This document shows positions 43,820-53,450 of a stretch of 64,000 bases of DNA, in pieces (the stretch's first letter is position 1; each line of letters opens with the position of its first letter). Under the pieces are notes generated by a model. The model was not told the DNA's origin, did not search any database, and saw only the letters and a program-made list of their open reading frames with translations. The stretch comes from CBDDDW01 sp965226805 (GTDB lineage Bacteria; Chloroflexota; Dehalococcoidia; Lucifugimonadales; JAGWBF01): assembly GCA_965226805.1 (NCBI GenBank), contig CBDDDW010000001.1, positions 1-64,000 of the forward strand, read 5' to 3'. A program made the translations under genes and the position numbers.

Positions 43820-45022
43820 ATGGCTACCGAGATTCTGCTGCCCCAGTGGGGCATGGAGATGCAGGACGGCACCATAGTCAAGTGGCTTAAGAAGGAAGGG
43901 GACCCTATTCAGGAGGGGGAGCCTCTGGTGGAGGTGGAGACCGCCAAGCTGGAGACGGAGATGGAGTCCACCGCTTCTGGCGTGGTGGCCCAGATCCTGG
44001 TGCAGGAGGGTGCGACTGTCCCCATTCGAACCGTATTGGCAATAATAGCCGCTCCAGGGGAAGAGGTATCGCGGCCCGCTGTCGATGCTCCGGCGCCCGA
44101 GGCGGCGGCCCAGGCCGTGGACTCGGCCGCTCAGCGGACCGAAGTCGACCGTTCCCGGCCCGGGGAAACAGCGGCGATTCAGGCCGTGCCGGCGGCGAGG
44201 CGCCTGGCCGGCCAGCATGGGATCGACCTTGCCCGGGTCCAGGGCACGGGACCCAGGGGCAGAATTCTGATTAAGGACGTGGAGGGGGCCATAGAGGCCG
44301 GGGGCACGCGCCCGGGCCAGGTGGTGCCCATCAGTGGCTTACGGCAGACCATCGCCAGCCGGATGTTGCAGAGTGTGCAAAGCATGGCCCAGGTGACTCT
44401 GACTACGGAGGCCGATGTAACCGACGCCATGAGGCTCCGAGAGGGGCTGGCCCGCCAATGGACTAACAGTGGCCTCAATCCCATGCATGTCGTCATCAAA
44501 GCCATCGCCCGTGCCCTCAAAGAGCACCCAAGGATGAACGCTGTTCAGAGAGAAGATGAGGTAGAGCTGGTCGAGGATATCAACATAGGGCTGGCCGTAT
44601 CCCTTCCTGAAGGTTTGATTGTACCTGTCCTCCGCCAGGCCGACGACAAAAATCTGGCGGAGATCGCAAGGGAGGCACGCGACCTGGCAGTCAGGGCCCG
44701 GGATGGCAAGGCCTCCTACGAGGAGTTGACGGGAGGCACGTTTACCATAACCAACCTTGGCGCCTACGACATAGATGCGTTTACCCCCATCATAAACCCG
44801 CCCCAGGTAGGCATTCTCGGTGTCGGCAGGGTCGTGGAGAAACCAGCTATCCACAATGGAGAGATAACCGGTCGGTCGATGGTCTTCTTGAGCCTCACCT
44901 TCGACCACCGGGTGATAGATGGGGCGCCCGCAGCGGACTTCCTGCGCACAGTCAAGGGCCACCTGGAAGACCCCTGGTGGATGGTAGCCTCTCTCCACAC
45001 CGACCAGCCCGAGAACAGCTAA
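43820..45022 (+). CDS. Dihydrolipoamide acyltransferase (E2), orphan
   Basis: 400 residues. One N-terminal lipoyl domain with lipoylated Lys in VETAKLETE (about 43), an Ala-Pro linker, an E3-binding domain (PAARRLAGQHGIDLARVQGT) and a catalytic acyltransferase domain ending with LTFDHRVIDGAPAADFL (catalytic His and Asp). The ribosome site is AAGGAGAGG. E2 normally cores a 2-oxoacid dehydrogenase, but no E1 or E3 gene adjoins, so the partners must be elsewhere or the substrate differs. Confidence 0.92.
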   Translation: MATEILLPQWGMEMQDGTIVKWLKKEGDPIQEGEPLVEVETAKLETEMESTASGVVAQILVQEGATVPIRTVLAIIAAPGEEVSRPAVDAPAPEAAAQAVDSAAQRTEVDRSRPGETAAIQAVPAARRLAGQHGIDLARVQGTGPRGRILIKDVEGAIEAGGTRPGQVVPISGLRQTIASRMLQSVQSMAQVTLTTEADVTDAMRLREGLARQWTNSGLNPMHVVIKAIARALKEHPRMNAVQREDEVELVEDINIGLAVSLPEGLIVPVLRQADDKNLAEIAREARDLAVRARDGKASYEELTGGTFTITNLGAYDIDAFTPIINPPQVGILGVGRVVEKPAIHNGEITGRSMVFLSLTFDHRVIDGAPAADFLRTVKGHLEDPWWMVASLHTDQPENS

Positions 45023-45112
45023 GGCGAAGAGTACGGCGGATCACTGTCGGGGTGTGGGAGGCACTGAGATCAGAGGGAAGACCCGGCGCGAAATAGGCCG
45101 GAGGGTGGGACG

Positions 45113-46144
45113 GTGACACCAGCGCTGCCGTCCCTAGGCCTGAACCTTGCCGGCCTCCACCCCCAGGACAAGGTGCTCCTGGCCAGGGAGGCGGAGGAGG
45201 CGGGATTCCACTATGTAACCGTGGGCGACAACATCGACGACGCCTTCGTGTCCCTTGCCAGCATTGCCTCGACAACTACTCGCATCAGGCTGGTCAGCAG
45301 CGTGGCCACTTGGACTCGCACCCCGGTCACCACCGCCCGGGCCTGTCGCAACCTGGACCTGCTGAGCGACGGCCGGTTCATCCTGGGCATGCTCCCCAGG
45401 CCCAGGCGCTGGAACGAGGAGTTCCACGGGATACCGGGAAGGGCCGCGCTCTCCCGCATGCGGGAGTTCGTGAGCCTTGTCCGCATCCTTTGGAGCGCTT
45501 CGCCCGCGGAGCCGGTCAGCTACCTGGGCCGGTTCTACCGGGTATCGGGTTACCGTGTTGCCCTGCCTCCGCCCCAGCGGCCCCTGTCCGTATTCATCGG
45601 GGCGACCCGCCTCAGGACTATCCGGGAGACCGGCGCGTGGGCCGAAGGCATCCTTTTCAACGGCTCCTACACCATCCCATGGATCGAGAAGCGGGCGCTG
45701 CCCACCCTCTCGGAAGGAGCCCTCGAGGCGGGCAGGTCGCCAGGCGACCTGAAGCTGGTCGCGGGCAGATTCGTCTTCCTTACAGAGGGGCCAGAGCAGG
45801 TCGAGGTGGCCAAGGCAGCGTTCCGGCGCACATGGGCCGCCTTTCCCATGCGTATCGACTACCACCAGCAGCTCATGGCTTCTATCGGCTTTGAGCGGGA
45901 GATAGCCAGGGCCGTGACCTGCTTGGCAGCCGGGGATGAGCAGGGACTCCTGGATGCCATAAGTGACCGCATGGTGGACACCTACGCCATCATCGGGCCC
46001 GCCGAGGAATGTATGCGCAGGGTGTCAGAATACGCGGCCCTGTTCGACTGGTTCACTCTGATGCCGGCCACGCAGGGCCTGCCCAGACCAGACCGAGTGG
46101 CCGCTATCCGGCGTCTGGTCCGGCAGTTCGGGGATCTCATATAG
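45113..46144 (+). CDS. Luciferase-like (LLM) flavin/F420-dependent oxidoreductase
   Basis: 343 residues from GTG 45113. TIM-barrel features of the bacterial luciferase family: LAREAEEAGFHYVTVGDN, LASIASTTTRIRLVSSVATW, RNLDLLSDGRFILGMLPRPR, PVSYLGRFYRVSGY and SVFIGATRLRTIRETGAWAE. Members are monooxygenases or F420-dependent dehydrogenases. Expanded flavin monooxygenase families are a known trait of SAR202-type Chloroflexota; the substrate here is unknown. The following amidohydrolase has its own promoter. Confidence 0.88.
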   Translation: MTPALPSLGLNLAGLHPQDKVLLAREAEEAGFHYVTVGDNIDDAFVSLASIASTTTRIRLVSSVATWTRTPVTTARACRNLDLLSDGRFILGMLPRPRRWNEEFHGIPGRAALSRMREFVSLVRILWSASPAEPVSYLGRFYRVSGYRVALPPPQRPLSVFIGATRLRTIRETGAWAEGILFNGSYTIPWIEKRALPTLSEGALEAGRSPGDLKLVAGRFVFLTEGPEQVEVAKAAFRRTWAAFPMRIDYHQQLMASIGFEREIARAVTCLAAGDEQGLLDAISDRMVDTYAIIGPAEECMRRVSEYAALFDWFTLMPATQGLPRPDRVAAIRRLVRQFGDLI

Positions 46145-46278
46145 AAGAGGCCTGCTCGTCGAGCTTCGCCATCGCCCGAGGGTGCATGCCTGATGGCAGA
46201 GTGCAGAACGTCAGGAAAGGTGCTGGCCGAGATTGACGAGTAGCTGATTCCGTCTATTTACTGAAAGAGCGCAGGTCA

Positions 46279-46307
46279 TTGATGCGCACTTTTTCAGATG
46301 GTAGACT
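46279..46307 (+). promoter_or_regulatory. Promoter of the first tandem amidohydrolase
   Basis: TTGATG, 17-base spacer, TAGACT. The same arrangement with near-identical spacer occurs at 47590-47618 before the second copy, which supports function. The transcript would have about an 80-base leader before ATG 46395. Confidence 0.6.
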
Positions 46308-46394
46308 ATGTCCCAGCACATCACATTACATCACGTCCAGGATGGCGATCAACAAGAGGGACGCTCCGTAAGTAAGAAGGGGCAGGGGGATGGC

Positions 46395-47516
46395 ATGGCT
46401 GGATACAGGATAATATCGTCGGACAGCCACGTGGTAGAGCCTCCGGACCTGTGGACCGCCCGGGCCAAGCCGGAGTTCCGGCACCGCGTTCCACAGCTTG
46501 TTCGCGCACATGGTGGCGATTGGTGGTACTGCGACGGCATTCAGGGGAGTCCGGCCGCCACCGGATCGATGGCTGGGGTGAGGTTCGATCAGCCGGAGAA
46601 GCTCAGCATGACGGATACTTTTGAAAACGTGCGGCCCGGAGCATACATCCCCGAGGAACACGTTAAGGACATGGCCATCGATGGCGTAGACGTGGGCATA
46701 ATCTACCCCAGCGCGGGCCTCATGCTGTTCAGCGTTCCGGATACCGAGCTCGTTAGCGCTATGTTTGGCACCTACAATGACTGGATCGCCGAGTTCTGCG
46801 GCGCCTTTCCCGACCGGCTCAAGGGAATCGGCATGGTCAACGTAGACGACGTGGGGGATAGTGTAAAGGAGCTGGAGAGTTGCGAGAAGAAAGGGCTCGC
46901 GGGAGCCATGATCACCGTGTACCCTCCGACGGAGAAGTCCTACGACCTGCCGGAATATGAGCCCCTGTGGGCCGCCGCCGAGGAGATGGGAATGCCCCTT
47001 AGCCTTCACTCAGGGACAAATCGCCGACGGGGTGCGGGCGAAGTTTTTGAGGGTAACGACTCCGTTAAACCCTCCTGGGTATGTAACCTGGACTATTGGG
47101 TCCGCATGTCCCTTACCAACATGATATTCAGCGGAGTTTTCGAGCGACATCCCAAGCTACAAGTAGGGTCGGTGGAGATGGAGCTGTCCTGGGCACCACA
47201 TTTCCTCGACCGGATGGACACGCTGTACACACAAAAGACCTCCGATTTCGCCCCGTACCGCTTCAAGGAAGACATGCTGCCCAGCGACTACTTTCACCGC
47301 AACGTGTTTCTCGGCTTCCAGGAAGATGCCTTTGGCATAACGAATCGCCAAATCATCGGGGTAGACAGTTTGGTGTGGGGTTCGGATTATCCCCATCAAG
47401 AGTCTACCTTCCCAAGAAGCCGGGAAATCCTGGAAGACATCCTGGGGGATTGCACCAAAGAGGAGAAGGCGAAGATCGCCGGCGGAAACGCCGCCAGGAT
47501 TTACAATATCGATTAG
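46395..47516 (+). CDS. Amidohydrolase-2 family hydrolase, tandem copy 1
   Basis: 373 residues from ATG 46395, where the sequence matches the start of copy 2 (MAGYRIISSDSHVVEPPDLW); the in-frame ATG at 46308 overlaps the promoter. Metal motif SSDSHVVEP, MPLSLHSGTNRR, VGSVEMELSWAPHFLDRMD, and catalytic WGSDYPHQESTFP near the C terminus. Cytosolic hydrolase or decarboxylase of the ACMSD-like superfamily; substrate unknown. Confidence 0.9.
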   Translation: MAGYRIISSDSHVVEPPDLWTARAKPEFRHRVPQLVRAHGGDWWYCDGIQGSPAATGSMAGVRFDQPEKLSMTDTFENVRPGAYIPEEHVKDMAIDGVDVGIIYPSAGLMLFSVPDTELVSAMFGTYNDWIAEFCGAFPDRLKGIGMVNVDDVGDSVKELESCEKKGLAGAMITVYPPTEKSYDLPEYEPLWAAAEEMGMPLSLHSGTNRRRGAGEVFEGNDSVKPSWVCNLDYWVRMSLTNMIFSGVFERHPKLQVGSVEMELSWAPHFLDRMDTLYTQKTSDFAPYRFKEDMLPSDYFHRNVFLGFQEDAFGITNRQIIGVDSLVWGSDYPHQESTFPRSREILEDILGDCTKEEKAKIAGGNAARIYNID

Positions 47517-47589
47517 GTATCAAAGCCCCATCCTCAGCGCTGCCGTCCACAGGCCTGATGCCGTGTGTCTACCAGAAGAGCGCAGGTCG

Positions 47590-47618
47590 TTGATGCGCAC
47601 TTTTTCACGTGGTAGACT
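47590..47618 (+). promoter_or_regulatory. Promoter of the second tandem amidohydrolase
   Basis: TTGATG, 17 bases, TAGACT, embedded in a stretch (GAGCGCAGGTC...) duplicated from 46268-46307 with a few changes. Confidence 0.6.
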
Positions 47619-47696
47619 ACGTCAAAACCACATCACCGCACGTCCAGGTTAGCGCCGAATAAGAGGCCCCACCGCGAGATGGGCAGGGGGTAAGTC

Positions 47697-48786
47697 ATGG
47701 CCGGATACAGGATAATATCCTCGGACAGTCACGTTATCGAACCGCCTGACCTGTGGACCACTCGAGTCGAGCCCAGGTTCAGAGACCGCGCCCCGCGAGT
47801 AGTGCGGTCCGAAGACGGCGGAGATTGGTGGTACTGCGACGGAATCAAGGGCAGCCCTGCCGCAGCCGGCGCCCAGACCGGCAGACGCTTTGAAGCCCCC
47901 GAGAATCTGACCTATGAGGAGAAATACGAGGACGTGCGGCCCGGCGGATATGTACCTCGACGGAGTGGACGTAGGCATAATCTACCCCACGACAGGCCTT
48001 AATCTTTACGCCGTCCCGGATGGCGAGCTCTTGACCGCCATGTTCAAGGTCTACAACGACTGGCTGGCCGAGTTTTGCCGCCCGTTCCCCAACCGTCTCC
48101 AGGGTATCGCCATGCTCAACGTAGACGACGTGCCCTCGGCCGTGAATGAGCTGGAAAGGTGTGCGGGAATGGGGCTGGCCGGGGCGATGATCACGGTATA
48201 CCCGCCTGAGGACAGGTCCTACGACTCCCCCGAATATGAGCCTCTATGGGCTACGGCGGAACACCTGGCGATGCCCCTTAGTCTGCACTTTCTCACGAAC
48301 CGCGTTACGACGGCACAGGTGGCGGCGGCGGACTTCACGGCGGCCTACTACGCCAACATTGACCACTGGGTACGAATGTCCCTTGCATACATGATCTACA
48401 GCGGAGTATTCGAGAGGTACCCCAGGCTACACGTGGGGTCGGTGGAGATGGAGCTGTCCTGGGTCCCCCATTTTCTGGAGAGAATAGACTACAACTACAC
48501 CCAGAGAGTGCACGTCGCAAGCTGGTACAACTTCACCGAAAACATGCTCCCCAGCGACTATTTTCACCAGAACGGGTTTGTGGGTTTCCAGGAAGATATT
48601 CTGGGGATGCGGTTAAGGGACGTCATAGGAGTCGATAACCTCATGTGGGGCTCCGACTACCCACACATCGAGTCTACCTTCCCCAGGAGCCGCCAGATCC
48701 TCGAAGAGATCATGGCCGATTGCACGGAAGAGGAGCGCGCCAAGATCGCGGGGATGAACGCTGCCCGGGTCTACGACTTCGATTAG
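47697..48786 (+). pseudogene. Amidohydrolase-2 family hydrolase, tandem copy 2 (26-nt deletion)
   Basis: Clear paralog of the preceding gene (MAGYRIISSDSHVIEPPDLW start; WGSDYPHIESTFPRSR end). At about 47955 it lacks 26 bases relative to copy 1: the copy-1 segment encoding EEHVKDMAI between IP and DGVDVGIIYP is missing, which shifts the frame. The remainder from LDGVDVGIIYP to the stop is otherwise intact and well conserved, so the break is probably recent. As read, only a 101-residue N-terminal product is made. Confidence 0.82.
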
Positions 48787-48932
48787 CTAAGCTACTAGAG
48801 CCCCCACACTCATTGCAACAAACTAAAGCCAATCGCGACGCGGCTGGATTCCAATTACAAGGCAATCGCAGAATTCTGGGTGTCCATCCTTTTACCATCC
48901 AGCTTCTGCTCCTGGATGTTGCTGACAGGCGG

Positions 48933-49220
48933 CTAACCGCTATGGCACTTCTTGTACTTCTTGCCGCTACCGCACGGGCACCTTTCGTTGCGCCCCACCT
49001 TACGACCCTGGGTTGCGTTATCAAACCGGCGCTGCGCCGCCCGCCGCGTCTCACAATCGGCACAGGTGCAGGCCGCTCCATGGCCTTCGTACCAGTTAGT
49101 GCGTTCCTTTGCTACGAGCATGTTTTCTCTCAGGATTCCGAAGCTCTTCTCAAAGCCCCCAGACTCGCGCCGCGTTTCCGCTGTTACAGGCAGTCCAAGA
49201 AACCTTATGTTATCACGCAA
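48933..49220 (-). CDS. SEC-C motif small protein
   Basis: Up to 95 residues. The last 20 contain the zinc-binding SEC-C motif (RNERCPCGSGKKYKKCH); an additional C-x-C-x2-C group (ACTCADCET) lies in the middle. ATG 49121 (MLVAKERTNWYEG) is an alternative start with GAGAG upstream and may be the true one. SEC-C ends bind zinc and often mediate contact with SecB or ribosome-associated partners. Stands alone on the minus strand. Confidence 0.8.
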   Translation of the reverse strand: MRDNIRFLGLPVTAETRRESGGFEKSFGILRENMLVAKERTNWYEGHGAACTCADCETRRAAQRRFDNATQGRKVGRNERCPCGSGKKYKKCHSG

Positions 49221-49350
49221 GGCGTGTCAATCGCGGGGTATGCGACCTCAACCTCCAGTCCTGAGGCCCAAAGGCGTAGTCCACCCGCTTGATGATATAA
49301 TCAGTGGCAGCCCCGGACCTAGTATTTTTCTCTAAGAGGGAGGTGCCATC

Positions 49351-49773
49351 GTGGAGAACCGCAGCCCGGCATCCGTTTTGTTACTCGCGATAGTAACGCT
49401 CGGCTTATATGGCTTAGTTTGGCTGAACAAAACGAGGAATGAGATGGTTGCTCAAGGTGCCGACATAAAGGCCACCTGGATGGTGCTTGTCCCCATAGTG
49501 AATTTGATCTGGGCGCTGAAGTATTCCCAAGGCGTAGCGAAGGTTACCAATGGGGCAATGGGTACTGGTATGGCGTTCGTTCTCCTCACCTTTGCCGGTC
49601 CCGTAGGCGGCGCCATAATACAGGGCGAGTTTAACAAAGTTGCCGCGGCGCCAGAAGCCCCTGCTCCAGAACCCGCCGCCGCTGAGGAACCAGCAGCCGC
49701 GGCTGAGGAGCCGGCGGGGGACGCTGAGGAACCGAGCTCCACCGACGATGACGGGGATAAGTCTGAGACGTAG
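49351..49773 (+). CDS. DUF4234 membrane protein with acidic tail
   Basis: 140 residues from GTG 49351 (GGGAGG upstream). Three hydrophobic segments (SVLLLAIVTLGLYGLVWL, WMVLVPIVNLIWALKYS, GMAFVLLTFAGPVGGAII) match DUF4234, followed by a 45-residue Ala/Pro/Glu-rich acidic tail ending DDDGDKSET. Function unknown. Confidence 0.82.
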   Translation: MENRSPASVLLLAIVTLGLYGLVWLNKTRNEMVAQGADIKATWMVLVPIVNLIWALKYSQGVAKVTNGAMGTGMAFVLLTFAGPVGGAIIQGEFNKVAAAPEAPAPEPAAAEEPAAAAEEPAGDAEEPSSTDDDGDKSET

Positions 49774-50017
49774 CACTCGGTTCTCTACAATAACGATCCT
49801 CTATCCCATCTGCTACGCATCCCTCCATTCCTGCCTGGGATCGCACTCACCGAACTTTCGGAGCCCGCGAGTCGAGGCCAAATCGGACCCGTGGGACTCC
49901 CCAAATGGGAGTTGCTGACTTTCCCGCGGCCCGGTTCTGACTAACCCCCTACACGGCCCCGCGGCTGGATATCAACCTGGTGTCAAGTCCTGGGGAGTAC
50001 TGTCGCGGGGAACCGGG

Positions 50018-51208
50018 CTACTCAGCCCGCGCGAATCCAGTTTGCTCAAACACACGAACCTCGGTCCACACGAATACACTACCGTTGGTGGCCGAGGATG
50101 GAGGGAATACGAGGGAAGTGAAGCCCGGAGGGTCGCATGTATGATGGCCGGCATACTGGGCCAGGCCGGGGGGAGTAAGGGCTTCGCCGGCTTCCTGCCA
50201 GGTTTCACCCCTATCCGTGGAGCGGTGCAAGCCACCACACACTTTGCTGGTGAAGAGAGTGTGGTCGGTGGCAAAGTCGGGAGACACAACCACCCAGGGC
50301 TCAAAGTTGCCCTCCAAGACTTCATCGTAGCCGTACACAGCCTCCCAGTTAACGCCTCGGTCCGTGGAGCGGAGCAGGCTATCCAAGGTCGCCGCGTACA
50401 GGGTGCCGTCGGTATCGAAGGACGGGGCGATGACCAGCCGGGTGTTGACCCACAGGACCCGTTCGATCCCAAAGTTCTGTACTATCTCATGCCAGCCGTC
50501 ACCTCGGTCTTTCGAGCGGAACAACGAAGGTGCGGTGTCCCAGTTCCGATTCCGGGCCACCGCAAACAGCGTGTTGTCTGTGGCGAAGGATGGAGAGAGG
50601 GCAATGTTTATTATCCAGGAATCGGTAAGGTCGTGGCCCGCGTTGTGCCAAGTATCCCCTCGGTCCCTGGAGCGAAACAGGCCGTTCCACGTTGCCAGGT
50701 ACACGGTGTCGTCGGCGTCAAAAGATGGGGAGAATTCAAAGTCCGTCACACCGTAGTATCCACAGCACTCCCCCACATCCTCGTACCTGGGGAGGCCCCG
50801 AGTGACTTTCTTCCAGCTATCTCCCCCATCGGTTGACCGGAAGACACCGCCGGACCCCCTACCCGCGAAGAGCGTGTTGTCCGAGGCGAAGGCAGGGGAG
50901 ACCACCACCCACGGCTGGGAAGACCCTCGTCGTCCCTCGTAGACTTCCTCCCACGTGTCACCACCATCGGTCGAGCGGAACACACCAAGGTCCCAGCCCG
51001 AAAGTCCAATGAAAAGGGTGTCATCGCTGGAGTAAGCTGGTGAGAAGGCCAGGGAGGTGACATCGATGCCCGCCGGGCCTATGGCGCGCCATTCTTCTCC
51101 GCCAGGCGATGGGGTCCCAGCGACCGTTTCGAACGACTGGACCCCACCGCAAGAAGCCAGGATAACACCCAGCACGAGCAGAGAGACAATAGGCAGAAGA
51201 CGCGTCAT
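50018..51208 (-). CDS. BNR/Asp-box repeat lipoprotein (sialidase-like propeller)
   Basis: 396 residues with signal peptide and lipobox VILASCGG. At least six Asp-box repeats of the type RSTDGGDTW (also RSRDRGDTW, RSKDRGDGW, RSTDRGVNW) define a beta-propeller like sialidase/VPS10 or YCF48-type proteins. Repeats are preceded by SPAFASDNTLFAG strands. No catalytic residues for glycosidase activity are evident, so a binding role outside the membrane is likely. The ATG overlaps the end of the upstream membrane-protein gene in its corrected frame (ATGA). Confidence 0.88.
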   Translation of the reverse strand: MTRLLPIVSLLVLGVILASCGGVQSFETVAGTPSPGGEEWRAIGPAGIDVTSLAFSPAYSSDDTLFIGLSGWDLGVFRSTDGGDTWEEVYEGRRGSSQPWVVVSPAFASDNTLFAGRGSGGVFRSTDGGDSWKKVTRGLPRYEDVGECCGYYGVTDFEFSPSFDADDTVYLATWNGLFRSRDRGDTWHNAGHDLTDSWIINIALSPSFATDNTLFAVARNRNWDTAPSLFRSKDRGDGWHEIVQNFGIERVLWVNTRLVIAPSFDTDGTLYAATLDSLLRSTDRGVNWEAVYGYDEVLEGNFEPWVVVSPDFATDHTLFTSKVCGGLHRSTDRGETWQEAGEALTPPGLAQYAGHHTCDPPGFTSLVFPPSSATNGSVFVWTEVRVFEQTGFARAE

Positions 51209-51688
51209 CTACGCGCACCTTCCACTTTCTTGGACAGCCCCACCCCTGCCAAGGCGAGCCCACCTCCAACCAGGGTCAGCGAAAAGACCCGTTCCCCAAT
51301 CCCCCGACCGGAACACAGCCATTCCGTAGTCATGGTAGTACTGCCAAAATTCGTAGCCAAAATGGGCGAGCACAGGGAACGTGGCCATCACCAGCCCCGC
51401 GATCGTCGTTATCAGCCATCGAAGAGCCGAGCCACGGCGTGAGAAATTGATAAAATTGGCCACGCCTCCCAGAAAAGTGACAGCGACTCCCACAACGGCC
51501 CCGAAAGCCAGAAGGGTCAAGGGCAAGGGAAGGTTATACCCCGCCTCAAATCGTTGGGATGGCTGAATGTAGTCAATTCCCCTGCCGTCCCCCGTCCAGT
51601 TTAAGAACAACGCAACCAGTCCCAAAGTGGCACCCGCCAGAAGTAGTATGGAAGCCGCTACCCTCATTACCAAGCCAGCCCTTCCCAC
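51205..51688 (-). CDS. Membrane protein, probably frameshifted near its C terminus
   Basis: From GTG 51688 or ATG 51667 the frame encodes spans (VAASILLLAGATLGLVALFL, LPLTLLAFGAVVGVAVTFLG, LRWLITTIAGLVMATFPVLA) and as read ends with a polar tail at 51209. Shifting frame between about 51350 and 51300 instead gives VFSLTLVGGGLALAGVGLSK and a stop at 51205-51207 that overlaps the next ATG as ATGA. That version restores a fourth membrane span and coupling, so a small indel is likely. No family recognised. Confidence 0.7.
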
Positions 51689-51958
51689 TTACGCCAACGC
51701 CCGCGCCCGGCATTCGGGGCAGCCGCAACCTAGTTTGATCATGAAGAGTCCTCTGTATAGGGCGATTATCGATTCCTTATGGGTCAAAGCGAACGAGCGA
51801 CCCATTGCCAGGTACTCCCCCATTCGGTGCGTCCGTTCCTGTTCCTCTTTGGGAGGGAGGCTTTCTCGCTGGAGTGTGACGAGCCTCGCGTAGTTCCTGA
51901 GGACAGCCTGGTCCCGGGCCATCGTTTTCTTTGGATACGCCAAGATGAGGCTGTTCAT
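51689..51958 (-). CDS. Small hypothetical protein with C-terminal Cys motif
   Basis: 89 residues from ATG 51958 with GGAGG upstream. Mostly helical and charged (KKTMARDQAVLRNYARLVTL), ending LGCGCPECRARALA, a C-x-C-x2-C group that could bind metal. Directly adjoins the membrane-protein gene (stop and GTG abut), so the three genes 51958-50018 form an operon. Family not recognised. Confidence 0.75.
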   Translation of the reverse strand: MNSLILAYPKKTMARDQAVLRNYARLVTLQRESLPPKEEQERTHRMGEYLAMGRSFALTHKESIIALYRGLFMIKLGCGCPECRARALA

Positions 51959-52098
51959 CTTCCACCTCCTCCGCCAAACTCCCTTATCTTTTAGACGTGG
52001 GATGAGGGGGATTTGTTCCCAACCGTGATTCTCCGATCAAACATAGCCATTTCCTCACACGCGGACACTCGCTACACGGTGACCTTGTTGCTTCGATT

Positions 52099-53331
52099 CT
52101 AGCTCGAGTCATGTCCCACCAAGAGCTGCCTCAGGGCGAGGAAAGATATGAAAACTGCCGTTGAAGCCACGATTATACCCCCGAGGCTCATCGTTGACTG
52201 GACCCCGACGTACTGTCCCATGGTGCCCATCAGCACGCCGCCCAGAGCCGCCGCGCCCCAGGTAAACTGTTCGAGGCTCATGACCCTGCCCCGGAATTCG
52301 TCGGCGGCCAGGGTTTGCATCAGGGTCGTGCTCATGGTCTGGAACACCACACGACAGGCTCCCACGACGGCTATCACCAGAGCGGCGGCCAAAAGCCAGT
52401 CCGCTCGTGAGAACAGTAAGAGACCCACGCCGAAGCCGACTCCAGCCAAGACGTAGAGTCTAGCCGGACGGACTCTAAGTCCCAAGAGGACTATTGCCGC
52501 CGTGGCAGCTAGGCCCCCGGCGCCTTCAGAAAGCAACAGCCGGCTGTACGTATTGATGCCGCCCGCTACCACCTTGTCGGAAAAGACAGGAAGAAGAACC
52601 TCGTAGGATGAGCCGAAGATGCCCATGACCATCCCTATGACAACAACACCTTGGATGGCGTTGTTCCGCCGCACATAGGAAAACCCCTCCAGTACCCCGC
52701 GCAGCATGGAAGAAGGGCGGTTTTCCGGCCGATGACCAACCGGGCTCATGAGCATCAGTGTGAGTACCGTCAGGATGTACGCCCCGCCTATGATGAAGAA
52801 CACGCCTTCGAGCCCCCATAGGTCCACCAGCGGGACGAAAACCGCCGGACCTAGAACCGCCGCCACACCAGAGACGAGAGAATAAAGAGCAATGGCGCTT
52901 GCGAGTTGGTGTCGAGGTACAAGGGCAGGGAGCATGGCCGCTCGGGACGGGATATCGAACGAGAGCAGGACTCCGGTGCCTACCGAGATGGCGATGATGT
53001 GCCACGGCTCGACCAGGTCCGTGGCAACCAGCATCCCAGTCAGAATAGCTAATGCGGCGAACATCCCACGCGTAACGCGAACCAGCCTCAGCCGGTTCGT
53101 TCGGTCGGCGAGCACTCCTCCCCAGACGGAGAAGAAGAGGACCGGGCCAAGACTAGCCGTCGTGGAAAGGCCCACCATCAAGGGGGAGTCGGTGAGCCTA
53201 TGCATTAGCCACAGCCGGCCGTAGATAAGCGCCCACATGCCTACATTGGAAAAAGCGGCAGCCAGCCAAAAGAGCCGATATTCCCGGTGTCGGAAGACAG
53301 CGAAACCCGTCTTCTCTACCCAGGTCGGCAT
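52099..53331 (-). CDS. MFS transporter (MFS_3/EntS-like exporter)
   Basis: 410 residues, about 12 membrane spans. N terminus FAVFRHREYRLFWLAAAFSN and the loop GGVLADRTNRLRLVRVTRG match the enterobactin-exporter-like MFS_3 group; the C-half repeat has FRGRVMSLEQFTWGAAALGG. Probably a proton-driven exporter in the inner membrane; substrate unknown. Monocistronic by spacing. Confidence 0.9.
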   Translation of the reverse strand: MPTWVEKTGFAVFRHREYRLFWLAAAFSNVGMWALIYGRLWLMHRLTDSPLMVGLSTTASLGPVLFFSVWGGVLADRTNRLRLVRVTRGMFAALAILTGMLVATDLVEPWHIIAISVGTGVLLSFDIPSRAAMLPALVPRHQLASAIALYSLVSGVAAVLGPAVFVPLVDLWGLEGVFFIIGGAYILTVLTLMLMSPVGHRPENRPSSMLRGVLEGFSYVRRNNAIQGVVVIGMVMGIFGSSYEVLLPVFSDKVVAGGINTYSRLLLSEGAGGLAATAAIVLLGLRVRPARLYVLAGVGFGVGLLLFSRADWLLAAALVIAVVGACRVVFQTMSTTLMQTLAADEFRGRVMSLEQFTWGAAALGGVLMGTMGQYVGVQSTMSLGGIIVASTAVFISFLALRQLLVGHDSS

Positions 53332-53450
53332 GGACGGCGGGGCTTCACTATGAAAGGCCCTGATATCCTCTCTTTGGGCATCGTGCCATCATAGACGATA
53401 AAGAAGGCTCTTGAAAGCCTCGCCCCGAGGTATGCCGACTCGAAGTTGTC

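Noticed and set aside
49880..49905. ACTCCC-CAAAT-GGGAGT hairpin after the DUF4234 gene
   Set aside because: Short stem, and the following bases are not U-rich enough for a confident terminator.
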